A stretch of DNA of 64,000 bases from NCBI RefSeq assembly GCF_003951315.1, contig NZ_QLJH01000017.1, forward strand, positions 20,581-84,580. The letters are read 5' to 3'. The notes below the pieces were generated by a model, which saw nothing but the letters and a program-made list of their open reading frames with translations, did not search any database and was not told the origin of the DNA. Origin of the DNA: Sphingomonas sp. S-NIH.Pt15_0812 (GTDB lineage Bacteria > Pseudomonadota > Alphaproteobacteria > Sphingomonadales > Sphingomonadaceae). Position numbers and translations under genes: made by a program. Of this stretch, positions 47,175 to 58,010 are shown in pieces. Each line of letters opens with the position of its first letter. Within the stretch, counting starts at the first letter, position 1.

Positions 47175-49286
47175 ATGACGGGGCAGGGATCGGGATCGCG
47201 GCGGGCGCTGCGGATCATGGCGGTGATGCTGGCGACCGCCGCGACGCCGGCCCTGGCCGGGGCACCCGACGATGCGACACCTCCCGTTGCGGACGGCGAC
47301 GAGATCGTCGTGACCGGCCGCGACGCCAATGCCAGCATCATCGGCAGCGACATATCGGTGCTGCGCTATCCCCAGTCGGTCCGGGTGCTGGATCGCCGGG
47401 AACTGGACGCGGTGAACGCGAACCGGCTGGGCGACGTGCTCGATTTGGCGGGCGGCGTGTCGCGGCAGAACGACTTTGGCGGCCTGTGGGACAAGTTCGC
47501 CATCCGGGGCTTTGCGGGCGATGAGAATTCCGGCCCGGACATCCAGATCAACCGGTTCAGCAGCAATTACGGCTTCAACGCCCCGTACGACCTCGCGACG
47601 ATCGAACGGGTCGAGGTGCTCAAGGGTGCGACGGCGGCGCTGTCCGGGCGCGGCGAGCCGGGCGGGGCGATCAACCTGGTGACCAAGGCGCCGCTCGACA
47701 TCCTCGCGATCCGGGCCGATGCCAGCTATGGCAGCTGGAACTTCCGGCGGCTGACGGCGGATGCGACCGGGCCGGTCGCCAGGGATCTGAGCCTGCGCCT
47801 GATCGGCGTGGTCGAGGATCGCGACAGCTTCCGGGACCATGTCGGCGGTTCGCGCCGATTGATCGCGCCGTCCGTGGCCTGGGCACCGCTGGCTGGCCTG
47901 CGCCTACTCTATCAGGCCGAATATATGCGCAACACCACGGTGCTGGACCGGGGTGTCGTCGGCGTGAACGGCGATGCCCGGGCGATGGACCGCCGGACCT
48001 TCCTGGGCGAGCCGGGCGACGGACGCATCCGGCAGAACAGTTTCTGGCAACAGGCCAGCCTGTTCGCCGATCTGGGCAGCGGCATCGGGCTGGAGCTGGG
48101 CGTCAGCCAACGCGACGGATCGCTGCGCGGCTTCGCCACCATGGTCGATTTCGGCGCGCGGGGTCTCCAGAAGGATGGTCGCACCGCCGGCCGGGACCGT
48201 CGCTATCATGATTTCGGCTGGAACGATCTGTCGCTTCGCGGCGAACTGACCGCCCGGGTCCAGGCGCTGGGCCTGGACCACGACCTGCGCATCGGCATCG
48301 ACCGGGTACGGCATGGCGAGGATTTCGTGCTGAACCGCGCGCGGGGCACCGCCAGCCGGCCGCTGCTGCCGATCGACCTGTTCGATCCGGTCTATGCCAG
48401 CCAGCCCTTGCCCGTGCCGCCGCCCTTCGCCGATCGGCACACCAGCTTCCGCAGCGACAGCCTCTATGCGCAGGACGTGATCCGCCATGCCGCCGTCACC
48501 CTGCTGCTCGGTGCGCGGCTCAACCGGTTCGAGGAGCGACTGGTCAACCACCGGGCGAACGACCGTCTGCTTCGGACGCTCGACAAGGGACTGACGCCGC
48601 GCATCGCGTTGAGCTGGCAGGCCATGCCCGGCTGGTCGCTCTACACCAGCTATGGCCAGTCGCTGCGTCTCAACCCGTCCGACGGCACCTCCACCTTCGA
48701 TGCGGAGCGCAGCCGCTCCTTCGAAGTCGGCACCAAGTTCGACCTGCTGGACGGGCGCCTGACCGGGCAGGCGGCACTGTTCGACATGGTCAAGCGCAAC
48801 GTGCTCAACCCCAATGCGACCGACGTGTTCGTCCATACCCAGGTCGGCCGGCAGCGGTCGCGCGGGGCGGAGGTCGACCTGACGCTCCGCTTGCCCCGCG
48901 ACCTGATCGCCAGCGCCGCCTATACCTATGTCGATGCGACGGTGGTGCGGGATGTCGACCTGGCGCTGATCGGCCAGCCGCTCAGCAACGTGCCGGCGCA
49001 TCAGGCCAACCTGCTCGTGCAGAAGCAGTTCGGCCGGGCGCAGGCCGGCGGCGGCGTCACCTATGTCGGCCGCCGGGCGGGCGATCCGTTCGGCAGCGCC
49101 TATCGCCTGCCGGCCTATACGATTGCGCGGGTCGATGTGGGCTATGCGCTGACCGACCGGCTGACGGTCCGCGCCGACATCGATAACCTGTTCGACACCT
49201 ATTATATCGCCAGCTCCTATGCGGCGATCTGGACGATGCCGGGCGCACCGCGATCGGGACGGATCACTGCCTCGCTGCGGATCTGA
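47175..49286 (+). CDS. TonB-dependent siderophore receptor
   Basis: 703 residues. Signal peptide (to about residue 28), DEIVVTG TonB-box-like start, plug domain (LRYPQSVRVLDRREL, KFAIRGFAGDENSG, GRGEPGGAINLVTK) and a 22-strand barrel ending ITASLRI. The plug features fit the siderophore receptor subfamily (FhuA/FpvA type). Brings a ferric chelate across the outer membrane. No transporter or reductase gene adjoins; it is convergent with the two-component kinase gene six bases away. Confidence 0.93.
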   Translation: MTGQGSGSRRALRIMAVMLATAATPALAGAPDDATPPVADGDEIVVTGRDANASIIGSDISVLRYPQSVRVLDRRELDAVNANRLGDVLDLAGGVSRQNDFGGLWDKFAIRGFAGDENSGPDIQINRFSSNYGFNAPYDLATIERVEVLKGATAALSGRGEPGGAINLVTKAPLDILAIRADASYGSWNFRRLTADATGPVARDLSLRLIGVVEDRDSFRDHVGGSRRLIAPSVAWAPLAGLRLLYQAEYMRNTTVLDRGVVGVNGDARAMDRRTFLGEPGDGRIRQNSFWQQASLFADLGSGIGLELGVSQRDGSLRGFATMVDFGARGLQKDGRTAGRDRRYHDFGWNDLSLRGELTARVQALGLDHDLRIGIDRVRHGEDFVLNRARGTASRPLLPIDLFDPVYASQPLPVPPPFADRHTSFRSDSLYAQDVIRHAAVTLLLGARLNRFEERLVNHRANDRLLRTLDKGLTPRIALSWQAMPGWSLYTSYGQSLRLNPSDGTSTFDAERSRSFEVGTKFDLLDGRLTGQAALFDMVKRNVLNPNATDVFVHTQVGRQRSRGAEVDLTLRLPRDLIASAAYTYVDATVVRDVDLALIGQPLSNVPAHQANLLVQKQFGRAQAGGGVTYVGRRAGDPFGSAYRLPAYTIARVDVGYALTDRLTVRADIDNLFDTYYIASSYAAIWTMPGAPRSGRITASLRI

Positions 49287-49292
49287 CCGGCA

Positions 49293-50645
49293 TCAGCCGG
49301 ATAGCGGCAGGACGATCGTGACGCGGAGGCCCGGCCCGGCATCGTCCAGCGCCAGCGTCCCGCGATGCAGCCGCGCGATCGCCTCGACCAGCGGCAGGCC
49401 CAGTCCATGGCCGCTCCGCCCGCGACTGGCATCGAGCCGGCCGAAGCGGCGGAGCGCCAGCGGCCGGTCGGCGGCGGCGATGCCGGGGCCGTTGTCGCGG
49501 ACCTCCAACCGGGCGACCGAGTCACGCCCGGCGGACAGGTGGATGACGGAGCCGGCGGGGGTGTATCGCCGGGCATTCTCGATCAGGTTGATGATCGCCT
49601 GCGACAGCAACTGCCGGTCGCCGGTGATCGGCACGGAACCGCGCGCCTCGACGACCAGCGCGTGGCCGCTATCCTCGGCGGCGGGGATCATCATCAGCCC
49701 GATCTCCTCGACCAGGTCCGCCAGGTCGAGCGCGACGAAGCCGGCCCGCCGTTCGCCGCCCTCCACCTCGGTGATGCGCAGGATCGCGGCGAACAGCGCC
49801 AGCAGGGCGTCGCTGTCGCGGATCGCCGCCTCCAGCCCCTCGCGCGTCGCCGCATCGCCGGCCTCGCCCGCCAGCAGCGCCAGCCGGCCGCGCAGCCGGG
49901 CCAGCGGGGTGCGCAGGTCGTGCGCGATGTCGTTCGACACCTCGGTCAGGCCGCGCATCAGCGCGGTGATCCGGTCGAGCATATGGTTGAGCGTCGCCGC
50001 CTGCGCATCGAACACGCCGCCATCCCCGGCGAGCGGCAGGCGGCGGCCCAGGTCGCCATCGATGATGGCTTCCGCCGCGGCGCGCGTGGCGGCGATGCGC
50101 CGCGCGACGATCCAGCCGAACGCGGCCAGGCCCGCCGCCGCCACCAGCAGGATCGATCCGAAGCCGAGCAGGTAGATGCGCGTGCGGGGCCCCCGGATAT
50201 GATCGAACGGCTCGGTCTCGGCCACCGCGACCAGCGCGCCGCCACCGGGCAGGGGACGCACCAGCGCGCGGCCGGCGGTCAGGCCGGCGATGCCGTCATG
50301 GCTGTGCAGGCTCGACAGACCCCGGGCCGGGATCGATGGCAAATCGAGATTGCCGGCCAGCCGCTTGCCCGTTCGGTCGACCAGCAACAGACCGATATCG
50401 CCGGTGTCGCGCCGCTGGTTGAGCAGCGCGATACGCCGGGCCATGACCGTGGTGGCGACGCGTCCGTCATCGCCCGTCACCGCATCGGCCGCCGCCTCGA
50501 TCCGCCGGTCGACCAGCCCGGCGATCGTCGCGCGGGTGGCGGAATAGATGCCGATACCGGTCGCGGTCACCGCCACCAGAAAGGCGGCGAGGAAGATCAG
50601 CGTCAGCCGCCGCAGCGATGGCGGCAGGCGGTCCGTGCGCCTCAT
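49293..50645 (-). CDS. Sensor histidine kinase (second two-component system)
   Basis: 450 residues: membrane helices at about 14-36 and 157-180 with a periplasmic sensor between, HAMP, DHp with [19 protein letters not shown] (phosphorylated His), and HATPase boxes ([29 protein letters not shown]). The start at ATG 50645 overlaps the response regulator stop (ATGA). The stimulus is unknown. Confidence 0.95.
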   Translation of the reverse strand: MRRTDRLPPSLRRLTLIFLAAFLVAVTATGIGIYSATRATIAGLVDRRIEAAADAVTGDDGRVATTVMARRIALLNQRRDTGDIGLLLVDRTGKRLAGNLDLPSIPARGLSSLHSHDGIAGLTAGRALVRPLPGGGALVAVAETEPFDHIRGPRTRIYLLGFGSILLVAAAGLAAFGWIVARRIAATRAAAEAIIDGDLGRRLPLAGDGGVFDAQAATLNHMLDRITALMRGLTEVSNDIAHDLRTPLARLRGRLALLAGEAGDAATREGLEAAIRDSDALLALFAAILRITEVEGGERRAGFVALDLADLVEEIGLMMIPAAEDSGHALVVEARGSVPITGDRQLLSQAIINLIENARRYTPAGSVIHLSAGRDSVARLEVRDNGPGIAAADRPLALRRFGRLDASRGRSGHGLGLPLVEAIARLHRGTLALDDAGPGLRVTIVLPLSG

Positions 50646-51319
50646 CCGCCCTTCAGCATATAGCCGACGCCGCGCATCGTCACGATCGGGTCGCTGCCGC
50701 CATCGGCGCATAATTTCAGCCGCAGGCGACGGATATAGACATCGACCAGATTGGTCTCCGGCTCGAAGTCATAGCCCCAGACCTTCTCGATCAGCATCGC
50801 GCGCGTCATCACCCGATCGGCGTGGCGGACCAGTTCGAGCAGCAGCTTCAGCTCCAGCTTGACCAGGTCGATCGGGCGTTCGGCCCGCCAGGCGCGGAAG
50901 CGGCTGGAGCTGACGGTGATGTCGCCGGCGCGCAGCGTGTCGTCGCCCCCTTGCGCGAAGCCGCGCCCGCGCAGCAGCGCGTGGAGCCGCGCGTTCAACT
51001 CGGCGGCGTCGACCGGCTTGACGACATAATCGTCCGCGCCCGCGACCAGCCCGTCGACCTTGGCGTCGCTCTGCCCGCGCGCGCTCAGCATGATGACCGG
51101 CAGCGTCGCCCGGCCGCCGCGCAGCCGCTCCAGCACCGACAGCCCGTCGATATGCGGCAGCATCCGGTCTAGGATCATCGCATCGAACGATTCGCATGCC
51201 AGCGCCGACAGGGCGGCGCGACCATCCCCGGCGATCGTCACCCGGTGGTCGAAGCCGCGCAGGGCCGCGGCAGTGGTGGCCGCGAAATCGGCATCGTCTT
51301 CGACCAGCAGCAGGTTCAT
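50642..51319 (-). CDS. OmpR-family response regulator
   Basis: 225 residues. Receiver: LLVEDDADFAATTA, AMILDRMLPHIDG, SARGQSDAKVDG and DDYVVKPVD. DNA-binding winged helix: DLVKLELKLLLELV, NLVDVYIRRLRLKL. Operon partner of the kinase downstream. A relatively long spacer (about 170 bases) separates it from lepA, with divergent promoters. Targets unknown; the TonB receptor next to the operon is a candidate. Confidence 0.95.
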   Translation of the reverse strand: MNLLLVEDDADFAATTAAALRGFDHRVTIAGDGRAALSALACESFDAMILDRMLPHIDGLSVLERLRGGRATLPVIMLSARGQSDAKVDGLVAGADDYVVKPVDAAELNARLHALLRGRGFAQGGDDTLRAGDITVSSSRFRAWRAERPIDLVKLELKLLLELVRHADRVMTRAMLIEKVWGYDFEPETNLVDVYIRRLRLKLCADGGSDPIVTMRGVGYMLKGG

Positions 51320-51487
51320 CGCATCCGTTCCGGCGGGGAGGGGGCCGTCCTACCTCAACCCGTCACGCGACGGAACCATGTGCGACGGATGCCGCACCCG
51401 GTCGCACAGGATGATGCAGACGTGCTTTGGCTTTGGCGAACAAGGGTGCTAACGGCCTGTCGCTTCCCCTCTAGCGATCGATAGACC

Positions 51488-53299
51488 GTGGCCACCGACC
51501 TTCAGCGCATCCGAAATTTCTCGATCATCGCCCATATCGACCATGGCAAGTCGACGCTGGCCGATCGTCTCATCCAGCAGACCGGCGGCCTCTCCGAACG
51601 CGAGATGTCCGAACAGGTGCTCGATAACATGGAGATCGAGAAGGAGCGCGGCATCACCATCAAGGCGCAGACCGTGCGCCTGTCTTACAAGGCGCAGGAC
51701 GGCGAGACCTATACGCTGAACCTGATGGACACGCCGGGCCATGTCGACTTCGCCTATGAGGTCAGCCGCTCGCTGGCGGCGTGCGAGGGCGCGCTGCTGG
51801 TGGTCGACGCGGCGCAGGGCGTCGAGGCGCAGACCCTGGCGAACGTCTATCAATCGATCGAGCACGACCATGAGATCGTGCCCGTCATCAACAAGATCGA
51901 CCTGCCCGCCGCCGAGCCGGAAAAGGTCCGCGCCGAGATCGAGGACGTGATCGGCATCGATGCGTCGGGCGCGGTGCTGGCCAGCGCCAAGTCGGGCATC
52001 GGCATCGCCGACATATTGGAGGCGATCGTCCAGAAGATCCCCGCGCCCAAGGGCGATGCGGAGGCGCCGCTCAAGGCGATGCTGGTCGACAGCTGGTACG
52101 ATCCCTATCTGGGCGTCGTCATCCTCGTCCGCGTGATGGAGGGGGTGCTGAAGAAGGGCCAGCAGATCAAGTTCATGCAGGCCGGCACCACCCATCTGAT
52201 CGATCGCGTCGGCTGTTTCCGCCCGAAGATCGAGCAGCTGCCCGACCTGGGGCCCGGCGAGATCGGCTTCATCACCGCGCAGATCAAGGACGTGGCGCAG
52301 GCGCGTGTCGGCGATACGCTGACCGACGCCAAGCGGCCCGCAGCCGAGGCGCTGGCGGGCTTCAAGGAAGTCCAGCCGGTGGTGTTCTGCGGCCTGTTCC
52401 CGGTCGACGCCAACGACTTCGAGAAGCTGCGCGAGAGCATCTCCAAGCTGCGCCTCAACGACGCGTCGTTCAGCTTCGAGATGGAAACGTCGGCGGCGCT
52501 CGGCTTCGGCTTCCGCTGCGGCTTCCTGGGCCTGCTGCACCTGGAGATCATCCAGGAGCGGCTGACCCGCGAATATGACCTCGACCTGATCACCACCGCG
52601 CCATCGGTGGTCTATGAGATCGACCTGACGCATGACGGCGGCACGATCGAGCTGCACAACCCGGCCGACATGCCCGATCCCAACAAGATCGAAAGCATCT
52701 CCGAGCCGTGGATCGAGGCGACCATCTATGTCCCCGACGAATATCTGGGCTCGATCCTGAAGCTGTGCCAGGACCGGCGCGGCATCCAGAAGAACCTGAC
52801 CTATGTCGGCGGGCGCGCGCAGGCGACCTATGAACTGCCGCTCAACGAAGTGGTGTTCGACTTCTACGACCGGTTGAAGTCGCTGTCCAAGGGCTATGCC
52901 AGCTTCGACTATCACCAGATCGGCTATCGCGAGGGCGACCTGGTCAAGATGAGCATCCTGGTCAACGAGGAGCCGGTCGATGCGCTGTCGATGATCGTGC
53001 ACCGCGGCACCGCCGAGGTGCGCGGCCGCGGCATGTGCGAGCGGCTGAAGGAGCTGATCCCACGCCACCTGTTCAAGATCCCGATCCAGGCGGCGATCGG
53101 CGGCAAGGTGATCGCGCGCGAGACGATCAGCGCGATGCGCAAGGACGTGACCGCCAAATGCTATGGCGGCGACGCCAGCCGCAAGCGCAAGCTGCTCGAC
53201 AAGCAGAAGAAGGGCAAGGCGAAGATGCGCGAGTACGGCAGCGTCAGCATCCCGCAGGAGGCCTTCATCGCGGCGCTGCGCATGGGGGATGAAGGCTGA
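51488..53299 (+). CDS. lepA: Elongation factor 4 (back-translocating GTPase)
   Basis: 603 residues from a GTG start. GTPase motifs: [10 protein letters not shown] (G1), the switch region [17 protein letters not shown] (G3) and NKIDLP (G4). The LepA-specific C-terminal domain contains [20 protein letters not shown] followed by [10 protein letters not shown]. Membrane- and ribosome-associated. A single-gene unit by spacing. Confidence 0.98.
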   Translation: MATDLQRIRNFSIIAHIDHGKSTLADRLIQQTGGLSEREMSEQVLDNMEIEKERGITIKAQTVRLSYKAQDGETYTLNLMDTPGHVDFAYEVSRSLAACEGALLVVDAAQGVEAQTLANVYQSIEHDHEIVPVINKIDLPAAEPEKVRAEIEDVIGIDASGAVLASAKSGIGIADILEAIVQKIPAPKGDAEAPLKAMLVDSWYDPYLGVVILVRVMEGVLKKGQQIKFMQAGTTHLIDRVGCFRPKIEQLPDLGPGEIGFITAQIKDVAQARVGDTLTDAKRPAAEALAGFKEVQPVVFCGLFPVDANDFEKLRESISKLRLNDASFSFEMETSAALGFGFRCGFLGLLHLEIIQERLTREYDLDLITTAPSVVYEIDLTHDGGTIELHNPADMPDPNKIESISEPWIEATIYVPDEYLGSILKLCQDRRGIQKNLTYVGGRAQATYELPLNEVVFDFYDRLKSLSKGYASFDYHQIGYREGDLVKMSILVNEEPVDALSMIVHRGTAEVRGRGMCERLKELIPRHLFKIPIQAAIGGKVIARETISAMRKDVTAKCYGGDASRKRKLLDKQKKGKAKMREYGSVSIPQEAFIAALRMGDEG

Positions 53300-53406
53300 G
53301 CGCTTCGCTCGAAAGCGTCCGCCGCTAAGATCTCCTTCGAAGATCCCGGCGGAGGGGAGGCCAGTTGCGTGACCTCCGCCAGTCACTCAGACATCAGGGT
53401 AGCTGG

Positions 53407-53466
53407 ACCCCGGCGGCCCGGGGTGGACGGTGAGGGGGATGCCGCAGCGCTCTGCGGTCCCCCTCA
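53407..53466. terminator. Two adjacent hairpins between convergent lepA and ahpF
   Basis: First hairpin: ACCCCGG 53407-53413 with CCGGGGT 53418-53424. Second: TGAGGGGGATGCCGCAG at 53431-53447 with CTGCGGTCCCCCTCA at 53452-53466, an almost perfect long stem. Neither has a T-run, so they may act as Rho-dependent stops or stabilise the 3' ends of the two convergent transcripts. Confidence 0.5.
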
Positions 53467-53472
53467 TCAGCG

Positions 53473-55053
53473 TCACGCCGCCACGGCTTCTCCACTCACC
53501 GGCAGGCGGATCAGATGGTCGAAGGCCGAGAGCGAGGCCTTGGACCCTTCGCCCATCGCGACGATGATCTGCTTGTAGGGCACCGTCGTCACGTCGCCCG
53601 CCGCGAAGACGCCCGCGACCGAAGTCTCGCAACGATCGGTGATCTCGATCTCGCCGCGCCCCGTCATCGCCACCGTGTCGCGCAGCCATTCGGTGTTGGG
53701 CACCAGGCCGATCTGCACGAAGATACCCTCCAGCGGCAGTTCGTGGTCGCTGCCATGGTTGCGGTCCTTGTAGCGCAGGCCCGTCACCCGCTCGCCATCA
53801 CCCGTCACTTCGGTGGTCAGGGCGGAGGTGACGATGTCGACATTGGGCAGGCTGGCGAGCTTGCGCTGCAGCACCGCGTCGGCGCGCAGGTCGGCGGCAT
53901 ATTCGATCAGCGTGACATGGCCGACCACGCCCGCCAGGTCGATCGCCGCCTCGACGCCCGAATTGCCGCCGCCGATCACCGCCACGCGCTTGCCCCGGAA
54001 CAGCGGGCCGTCGCAATGCGGGCAATAGGTCACGCCCTTGTTGCGATAGGCGTCCTCGCCCGGCACGTTCATCTGGCGCCAGCGCGCGCCGGTCGACAGG
54101 ATCAGCGTCCGCGCGCGCAGCGTCGCGCCGCTTTCCAGATGCAGTTCGTGCAGGCCGCCGGGGCTCCGCGCCGCGACCAGCTTGTCGGCGCGCTGGAGCG
54201 TCATCACGTCGACGCCATATTGGTCGACATGCGCCTCCATCTGCTGGACCATGCGCGGCCCCTCGGTATGCTGGACCGAGATGAAATTCTCGATCGACAT
54301 GGTGTCGAGCACCTGACCGCCGAACCGCTCGGCGACCAGACCGGTGCGGATGCCCTTGCGCGCGGCATAGATCGCCGCCGCCGCACCCGCCGGACCGCCG
54401 CCGACGACCAGCACGTCGAACGGCTCCTTGGCATCGATCTTGGCGGCGGCGCGCGCGACGCTGCCGGTGTCGAGCTTGGCGAGGATCTGCTCCACGTCCA
54501 TCCGCCCCTGCGCGAACAGCTCGCCGTTCAGGAAGATCGACGGCACCGACAGGATGTTGCGGGCCGAGACCTCGTCCTGGAACAGGCCGCCCTCGATCGC
54601 GGTGTGGCGAATGCGCGGGTTGAGCACGCTCATCAGGTTGAGCGCCTGCACCACGTCCGGGCAATTCTGGCAGGTCAGCGAGAAATAGGTTTCGAAGACA
54701 TAGTCGCCGTCGAGGTCGCGGATCTGCGCGATCGTCTCGTCCGACAGCTTGGGCGGATGGCCGCCGACCTGGAGCAACGCCAGCACCAGCGAGGTGAACT
54801 CATGGCCGAGCGGGATGCCGGCGAAGCGCACGCCGATATCCGTGCCGGCGCGGCGGATCAGGAAGCTGGGGCGGCGCGCATCGTCATCGGCACGGGTGAC
54901 GGAGACCTGCGGATGCAGTTCGGCGATCTCGTTCAGCAGCTCCAGCATCTGCGCGGACTTGGCCCCGTCGTCGAGCGAGGCGACCAGTTCAACCGGCTGG
55001 CGGAGGTGACCGAGATAGGTCTTGAGCTGGGTCTTGAGATTGGCGTCGAGCAC
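53473..55053 (-). CDS. ahpF: Alkyl hydroperoxide reductase flavoprotein AhpF
   Basis: 526 residues. N-terminal double thioredoxin-fold domain with the CxxC in LTCQNCPDV, then the thioredoxin-reductase-like part: [19 protein letters not shown] (FAD), redox CPHC in [28 protein letters not shown] (NADH) and VFAAGDVTT. Start is a GTG at 55053 with GGAGG six bases upstream; upstream extension of the frame has no similarity. Reduces AhpC with NADH. Confidence 0.96.
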   Translation of the reverse strand: MLDANLKTQLKTYLGHLRQPVELVASLDDGAKSAQMLELLNEIAELHPQVSVTRADDDARRPSFLIRRAGTDIGVRFAGIPLGHEFTSLVLALLQVGGHPPKLSDETIAQIRDLDGDYVFETYFSLTCQNCPDVVQALNLMSVLNPRIRHTAIEGGLFQDEVSARNILSVPSIFLNGELFAQGRMDVEQILAKLDTGSVARAAAKIDAKEPFDVLVVGGGPAGAAAAIYAARKGIRTGLVAERFGGQVLDTMSIENFISVQHTEGPRMVQQMEAHVDQYGVDVMTLQRADKLVAARSPGGLHELHLESGATLRARTLILSTGARWRQMNVPGEDAYRNKGVTYCPHCDGPLFRGKRVAVIGGGNSGVEAAIDLAGVVGHVTLIEYAADLRADAVLQRKLASLPNVDIVTSALTTEVTGDGERVTGLRYKDRNHGSDHELPLEGIFVQIGLVPNTEWLRDTVAMTGRGEIEITDRCETSVAGVFAAGDVTTVPYKQIIVAMGEGSKASLSAFDHLIRLPVSGEAVAA

Positions 55054-55263
55054 GGATGGCCTCCGTTGGATGATGGATCGGGTCGTCTCCCGGATACGGG
55101 AGGGGGGCGGCGGCATTCGGGACCACGCACCGGACCGGTCGGGCCGGTCGGAGAGGCCGGCGGACGACGCGTAACGCGCATCGCCCGCCGGGCTGGAGGA
55201 TGTCACCGGCTCCGGTGCCGACGGTCGGGCCGGGCACCGGAGGTCGGTCGGACGTTCAGTCGA

Positions 55264-55827
55264 TCAGATCTTGCCGACCAGGTCGAGCGACGGCGCGAGC
55301 GTCTCCTCGCCCTCTTCCCACTTGGCGGGGCAGACCTCGCCCGGATGCGCCGCGATATACTGGGCCGCCTTGATCTTGCGGAGCAGTTCCATCGCGTTGC
55401 GGCCGACGCCTTCCGAGGTGATCTCCATCAGCTGGATCGTGCCCTCGGGATCGACGACGAAGGTGCCGCGATCGGCCAGGCCCTGGCCTTCGCGCATCAC
55501 GCCGAAATTGTTGGTCACGACGCCCGCCGGGTCACCCAGCATGGTGAAGCGGATCTTGCCGATCGCCGGCGAGCTGTCGTGCCAAGCCTTGTGGCTGAAA
55601 TGCGTGTCGGTCGAGACGCTGTACACCTCGACGCCCATCTTCGCGAAGGTGTCGTGATTGTCGGCCAGATCCTCCAGCTCGGTCGGGCAGACGAAGGTGA
55701 AATCGGCCGGGTAGAAGAAGAAGACCGCCCACTTGCCCAGCACGTCGGCGTCGGACACGGTGAGGAACTTGCCCTCCTTGTACGCCTGCGTCGTGAACGG
55801 CTTAATCTTGGTGCCGATGATCGACAT
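55264..55827 (-). CDS. ahpC: Alkyl hydroperoxide reductase peroxiredoxin AhpC
   Basis: 187 residues, typical 2-Cys peroxiredoxin: peroxidatic Cys47 in FTFVCPTELE and resolving Cys166 in GEVCPAKWEEG. ATG 55827 preceded by GGAG. It lies 210 bases before ahpF, so the two may share a transcript with different levels. The stretch 55054-55263 between them contains no gene that I can support. OxyR control is usual but no site is evident. Confidence 0.97.
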   Translation of the reverse strand: MSIIGTKIKPFTTQAYKEGKFLTVSDADVLGKWAVFFFYPADFTFVCPTELEDLADNHDTFAKMGVEVYSVSTDTHFSHKAWHDSSPAIGKIRFTMLGDPAGVVTNNFGVMREGQGLADRGTFVVDPEGTIQLMEITSEGVGRNAMELLRKIKAAQYIAAHPGEVCPAKWEEGEETLAPSLDLVGKI

Positions 55828-55926
55828 GGTGCATCTCCATAATGCGTTGCGGAATGGTAGCTCTCTACCCTTTTGCATCGCAGCAGGGAAATCGCTTTCC
55901 CCGTTCACCGGCATCGACGGATGCGA

Positions 55927-56523
55927 TCAGCGATCCTCGGCGGCCGTAGCGTCCAGCCAACTTCGAAGTCCGTCTGCGTTTGTCGGGCGTGTATCCGCCT
56001 TCATGCTGCCCTGCATGATCTCCAGCGCCCATTTCGTGCGTTGCGGGTCTTCGCTGGCAACGGTGTCGGCCGGCACCCACAGGTCATAGTCGCGCATATG
56101 CGCGTCCGCGGCCGTGAACAGGACGCAGATATCGGCGGCGACCCCAGTCACGATCAATCGGCCGATTCCCAGTTGCGGCAGGATCACCGGCAGGTTGGTC
56201 GCATAGAAGCCGGAAAATTGCGGTTTGATGACGAACAGGTCCCGGTCGCGCGGCCGCAGCATCTCGGCGATGGTGCGGCCGGCGCACGCCGGCTCCAGGC
56301 AGCGCGCGATCAAATCCTCGCGGCTGTCATGCCAGTCGCCATGATTGTCGTTGACATAGAGGACCGGCACGTCCGCCGCGTCCGCTTGGTCGCGCAGGGT
56401 TCGGATCGCCTTGGCCGCCGCCTCGGCCGCCGGTCGCAGCCGCTCCGCCCCCGGAAAGGCGAGCGTGTTCATCATGTCGAGGATCAGCAGCGCGGTGCCG
56501 CCGGAGACGGAAGGATCAGCCAT
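55927..56523 (-). CDS. Isochorismatase-family cysteine hydrolase
   Basis: 198 residues. The catalytic triad of the family is placed correctly: Asp16 (LLILDMMN), Lys100 (FVIKPQFSGF) and Cys133 (ADICVLFTAAD), with the non-proline cis-peptide region GVAADIC. Substrate unknown; nicotinamidase, ureidoacrylate amidase and others share this fold. Single gene between ahpC and rimO. Confidence 0.88.
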   Translation of the reverse strand: MADPSVSGGTALLILDMMNTLAFPGAERLRPAAEAAAKAIRTLRDQADAADVPVLYVNDNHGDWHDSREDLIARCLEPACAGRTIAEMLRPRDRDLFVIKPQFSGFYATNLPVILPQLGIGRLIVTGVAADICVLFTAADAHMRDYDLWVPADTVASEDPQRTKWALEIMQGSMKADTRPTNADGLRSWLDATAAEDR

Positions 56524-56589
56524 GGCCGACGCTTAGGAAGCGCCGGCCAAGCTGTCGTTGATGAGCATCATGGACGTGGCGGCGGCCGC

Positions 56590-57927
56590 TCAGGCGGGAA
56601 GCGGCACCCCGTACAAGTCATGCTCGTCCGCATCCTCGATCGCGACCTTGACGATGTCGCCGACCGCCAGATGGCCGGCATCGCGCAGGAAGACCTCGCC
56701 GTCGATCTCCGGCGCATCGGCCTGGGACCGGCCGGTCGCGCCGCCCTCCTGGTCCACCGCGTCGATGATGACGGGCAGGACGCGGCCGACCTTGGCGGCG
56801 AGCTTGGCGGCGGAGATGGCGGCGGTCTTTTCCATGATCCGGGCGTAGCGCTCTTCCTTGACCGCCTCCGGCACCGGATCGGACAGGTCGTTCGCCGCCG
56901 CGCCCTCCACCGGCTCGAACCGGAAGGCGCCGACGCGGTCGAGCTGCGCCTCGTCCAGCCAGTCGAGCAGATACTGGAAATCCTCCTCCGTCTCGCCGGG
57001 AAAACCGACCACGAAGGTCGACCGGATCGCGATGTCGGGGCAAATCTCGCGCCAGCGATGGATGCGGCTCAGCACCTTGGCGTCGTTCGCCGGCCGCTTC
57101 ATCCGCTTCAGCACCGACGGGGCGGCATGCTGGAAGGGGATATCGAGATAGGGCAGCACCAGCCCCTCGGCCATCAGCGGGATGATCTGGTCGACATGCG
57201 GATAGGGATAGACATAATGGAGCCGCACCCAGGGTGCGATCCGGCCGAGTTCGCGCGCCAGGTCGGTCATGTGTGCGCGCACCTCGCCGCCCGACTTCAG
57301 CGGCCAGCTGGCATGGCGCAGATCGACGCCATAGGCCGAAGTGTCCTGGCTGATGACCAGCAACTCCTTCGTGCCCGCCGCGACCAGCTTCTCCGCCTCG
57401 CGCAGAATCGCATCGGGGCGCCGGCTGGCGAGATCGCCGCGCAGCGACGGGATGATGCAGAAGGCGCAGCGGTGGTTGCAGCCCTCCGAAATCTTCAGAT
57501 AGCTGTAGTGGCGCGGCGTCAGCTTCAGCCCGGCATCGGGGATCAGGTCGATATAGGGCGACAGGTTGGCGGGCGCGGCTTCGTGCACCGCCTCGACCAC
57601 CTGCTCATATTGATGCGCCCCGGTGACGGCGAGCACCTGGGGGAAGCGGGCGCGGATCACCTCCGCCTCCTTGCCCATGCAGCCGGTGACGATGACGCGG
57701 CCGTTTTCGGCGATCGCCTCGCCGATCGCCTCCAGGCTTTCCTCCTTGGCGGAGTCGAGAAAGCCGCAGGTATTGACCAGCACGACATCCGCGCCGGCAT
57801 AGTCGGCGGACATCTGATAGCCGTCGGCGCGGAGCTGGGTGAGAATGCGTTCGCTGTCGACGAGATTCTTCGGACAGCCAAGCGACACCATGCCGACACG
57901 CGGCGGGGAGGGGAGTTTCGTTGCCAT
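56590..57927 (-). CDS. rimO: Ribosomal protein S12 methylthiotransferase
   Basis: 445 residues. N-terminal UPF0004 domain: [26 protein letters not shown] and GCMGKEAEV with three cluster Cys. Radical SAM motif [15 protein letters not shown] domain at the C-terminus (about 375-445). Adds methylthio to an Asp of S12. ATG 57927 chosen ([17 protein letters not shown]); it diverges from anmK over 83 bases. Confidence 0.96.
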   Translation of the reverse strand: MATKLPSPPRVGMVSLGCPKNLVDSERILTQLRADGYQMSADYAGADVVLVNTCGFLDSAKEESLEAIGEAIAENGRVIVTGCMGKEAEVIRARFPQVLAVTGAHQYEQVVEAVHEAAPANLSPYIDLIPDAGLKLTPRHYSYLKISEGCNHRCAFCIIPSLRGDLASRRPDAILREAEKLVAAGTKELLVISQDTSAYGVDLRHASWPLKSGGEVRAHMTDLARELGRIAPWVRLHYVYPYPHVDQIIPLMAEGLVLPYLDIPFQHAAPSVLKRMKRPANDAKVLSRIHRWREICPDIAIRSTFVVGFPGETEEDFQYLLDWLDEAQLDRVGAFRFEPVEGAAANDLSDPVPEAVKEERYARIMEKTAAISAAKLAAKVGRVLPVIIDAVDQEGGATGRSQADAPEIDGEVFLRDAGHLAVGDIVKVAIEDADEHDLYGVPLPA

Positions 57928-58010
57928 GGGACGACCCGCACATAATGGAGGATGGACGGATTTGCCAGTGTCGCGCATTCGTGCGAGCCGGTGAGGGGGC
58001 GGAGACATCC

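Noticed and set aside
55873..57945. 690-codon plus-strand frame opposite the isochorismatase-like gene and rimO
   Set aside because: A GC-rich antisense shadow of two well-recognised genes; no domain and biased His/Gln/Arg content.
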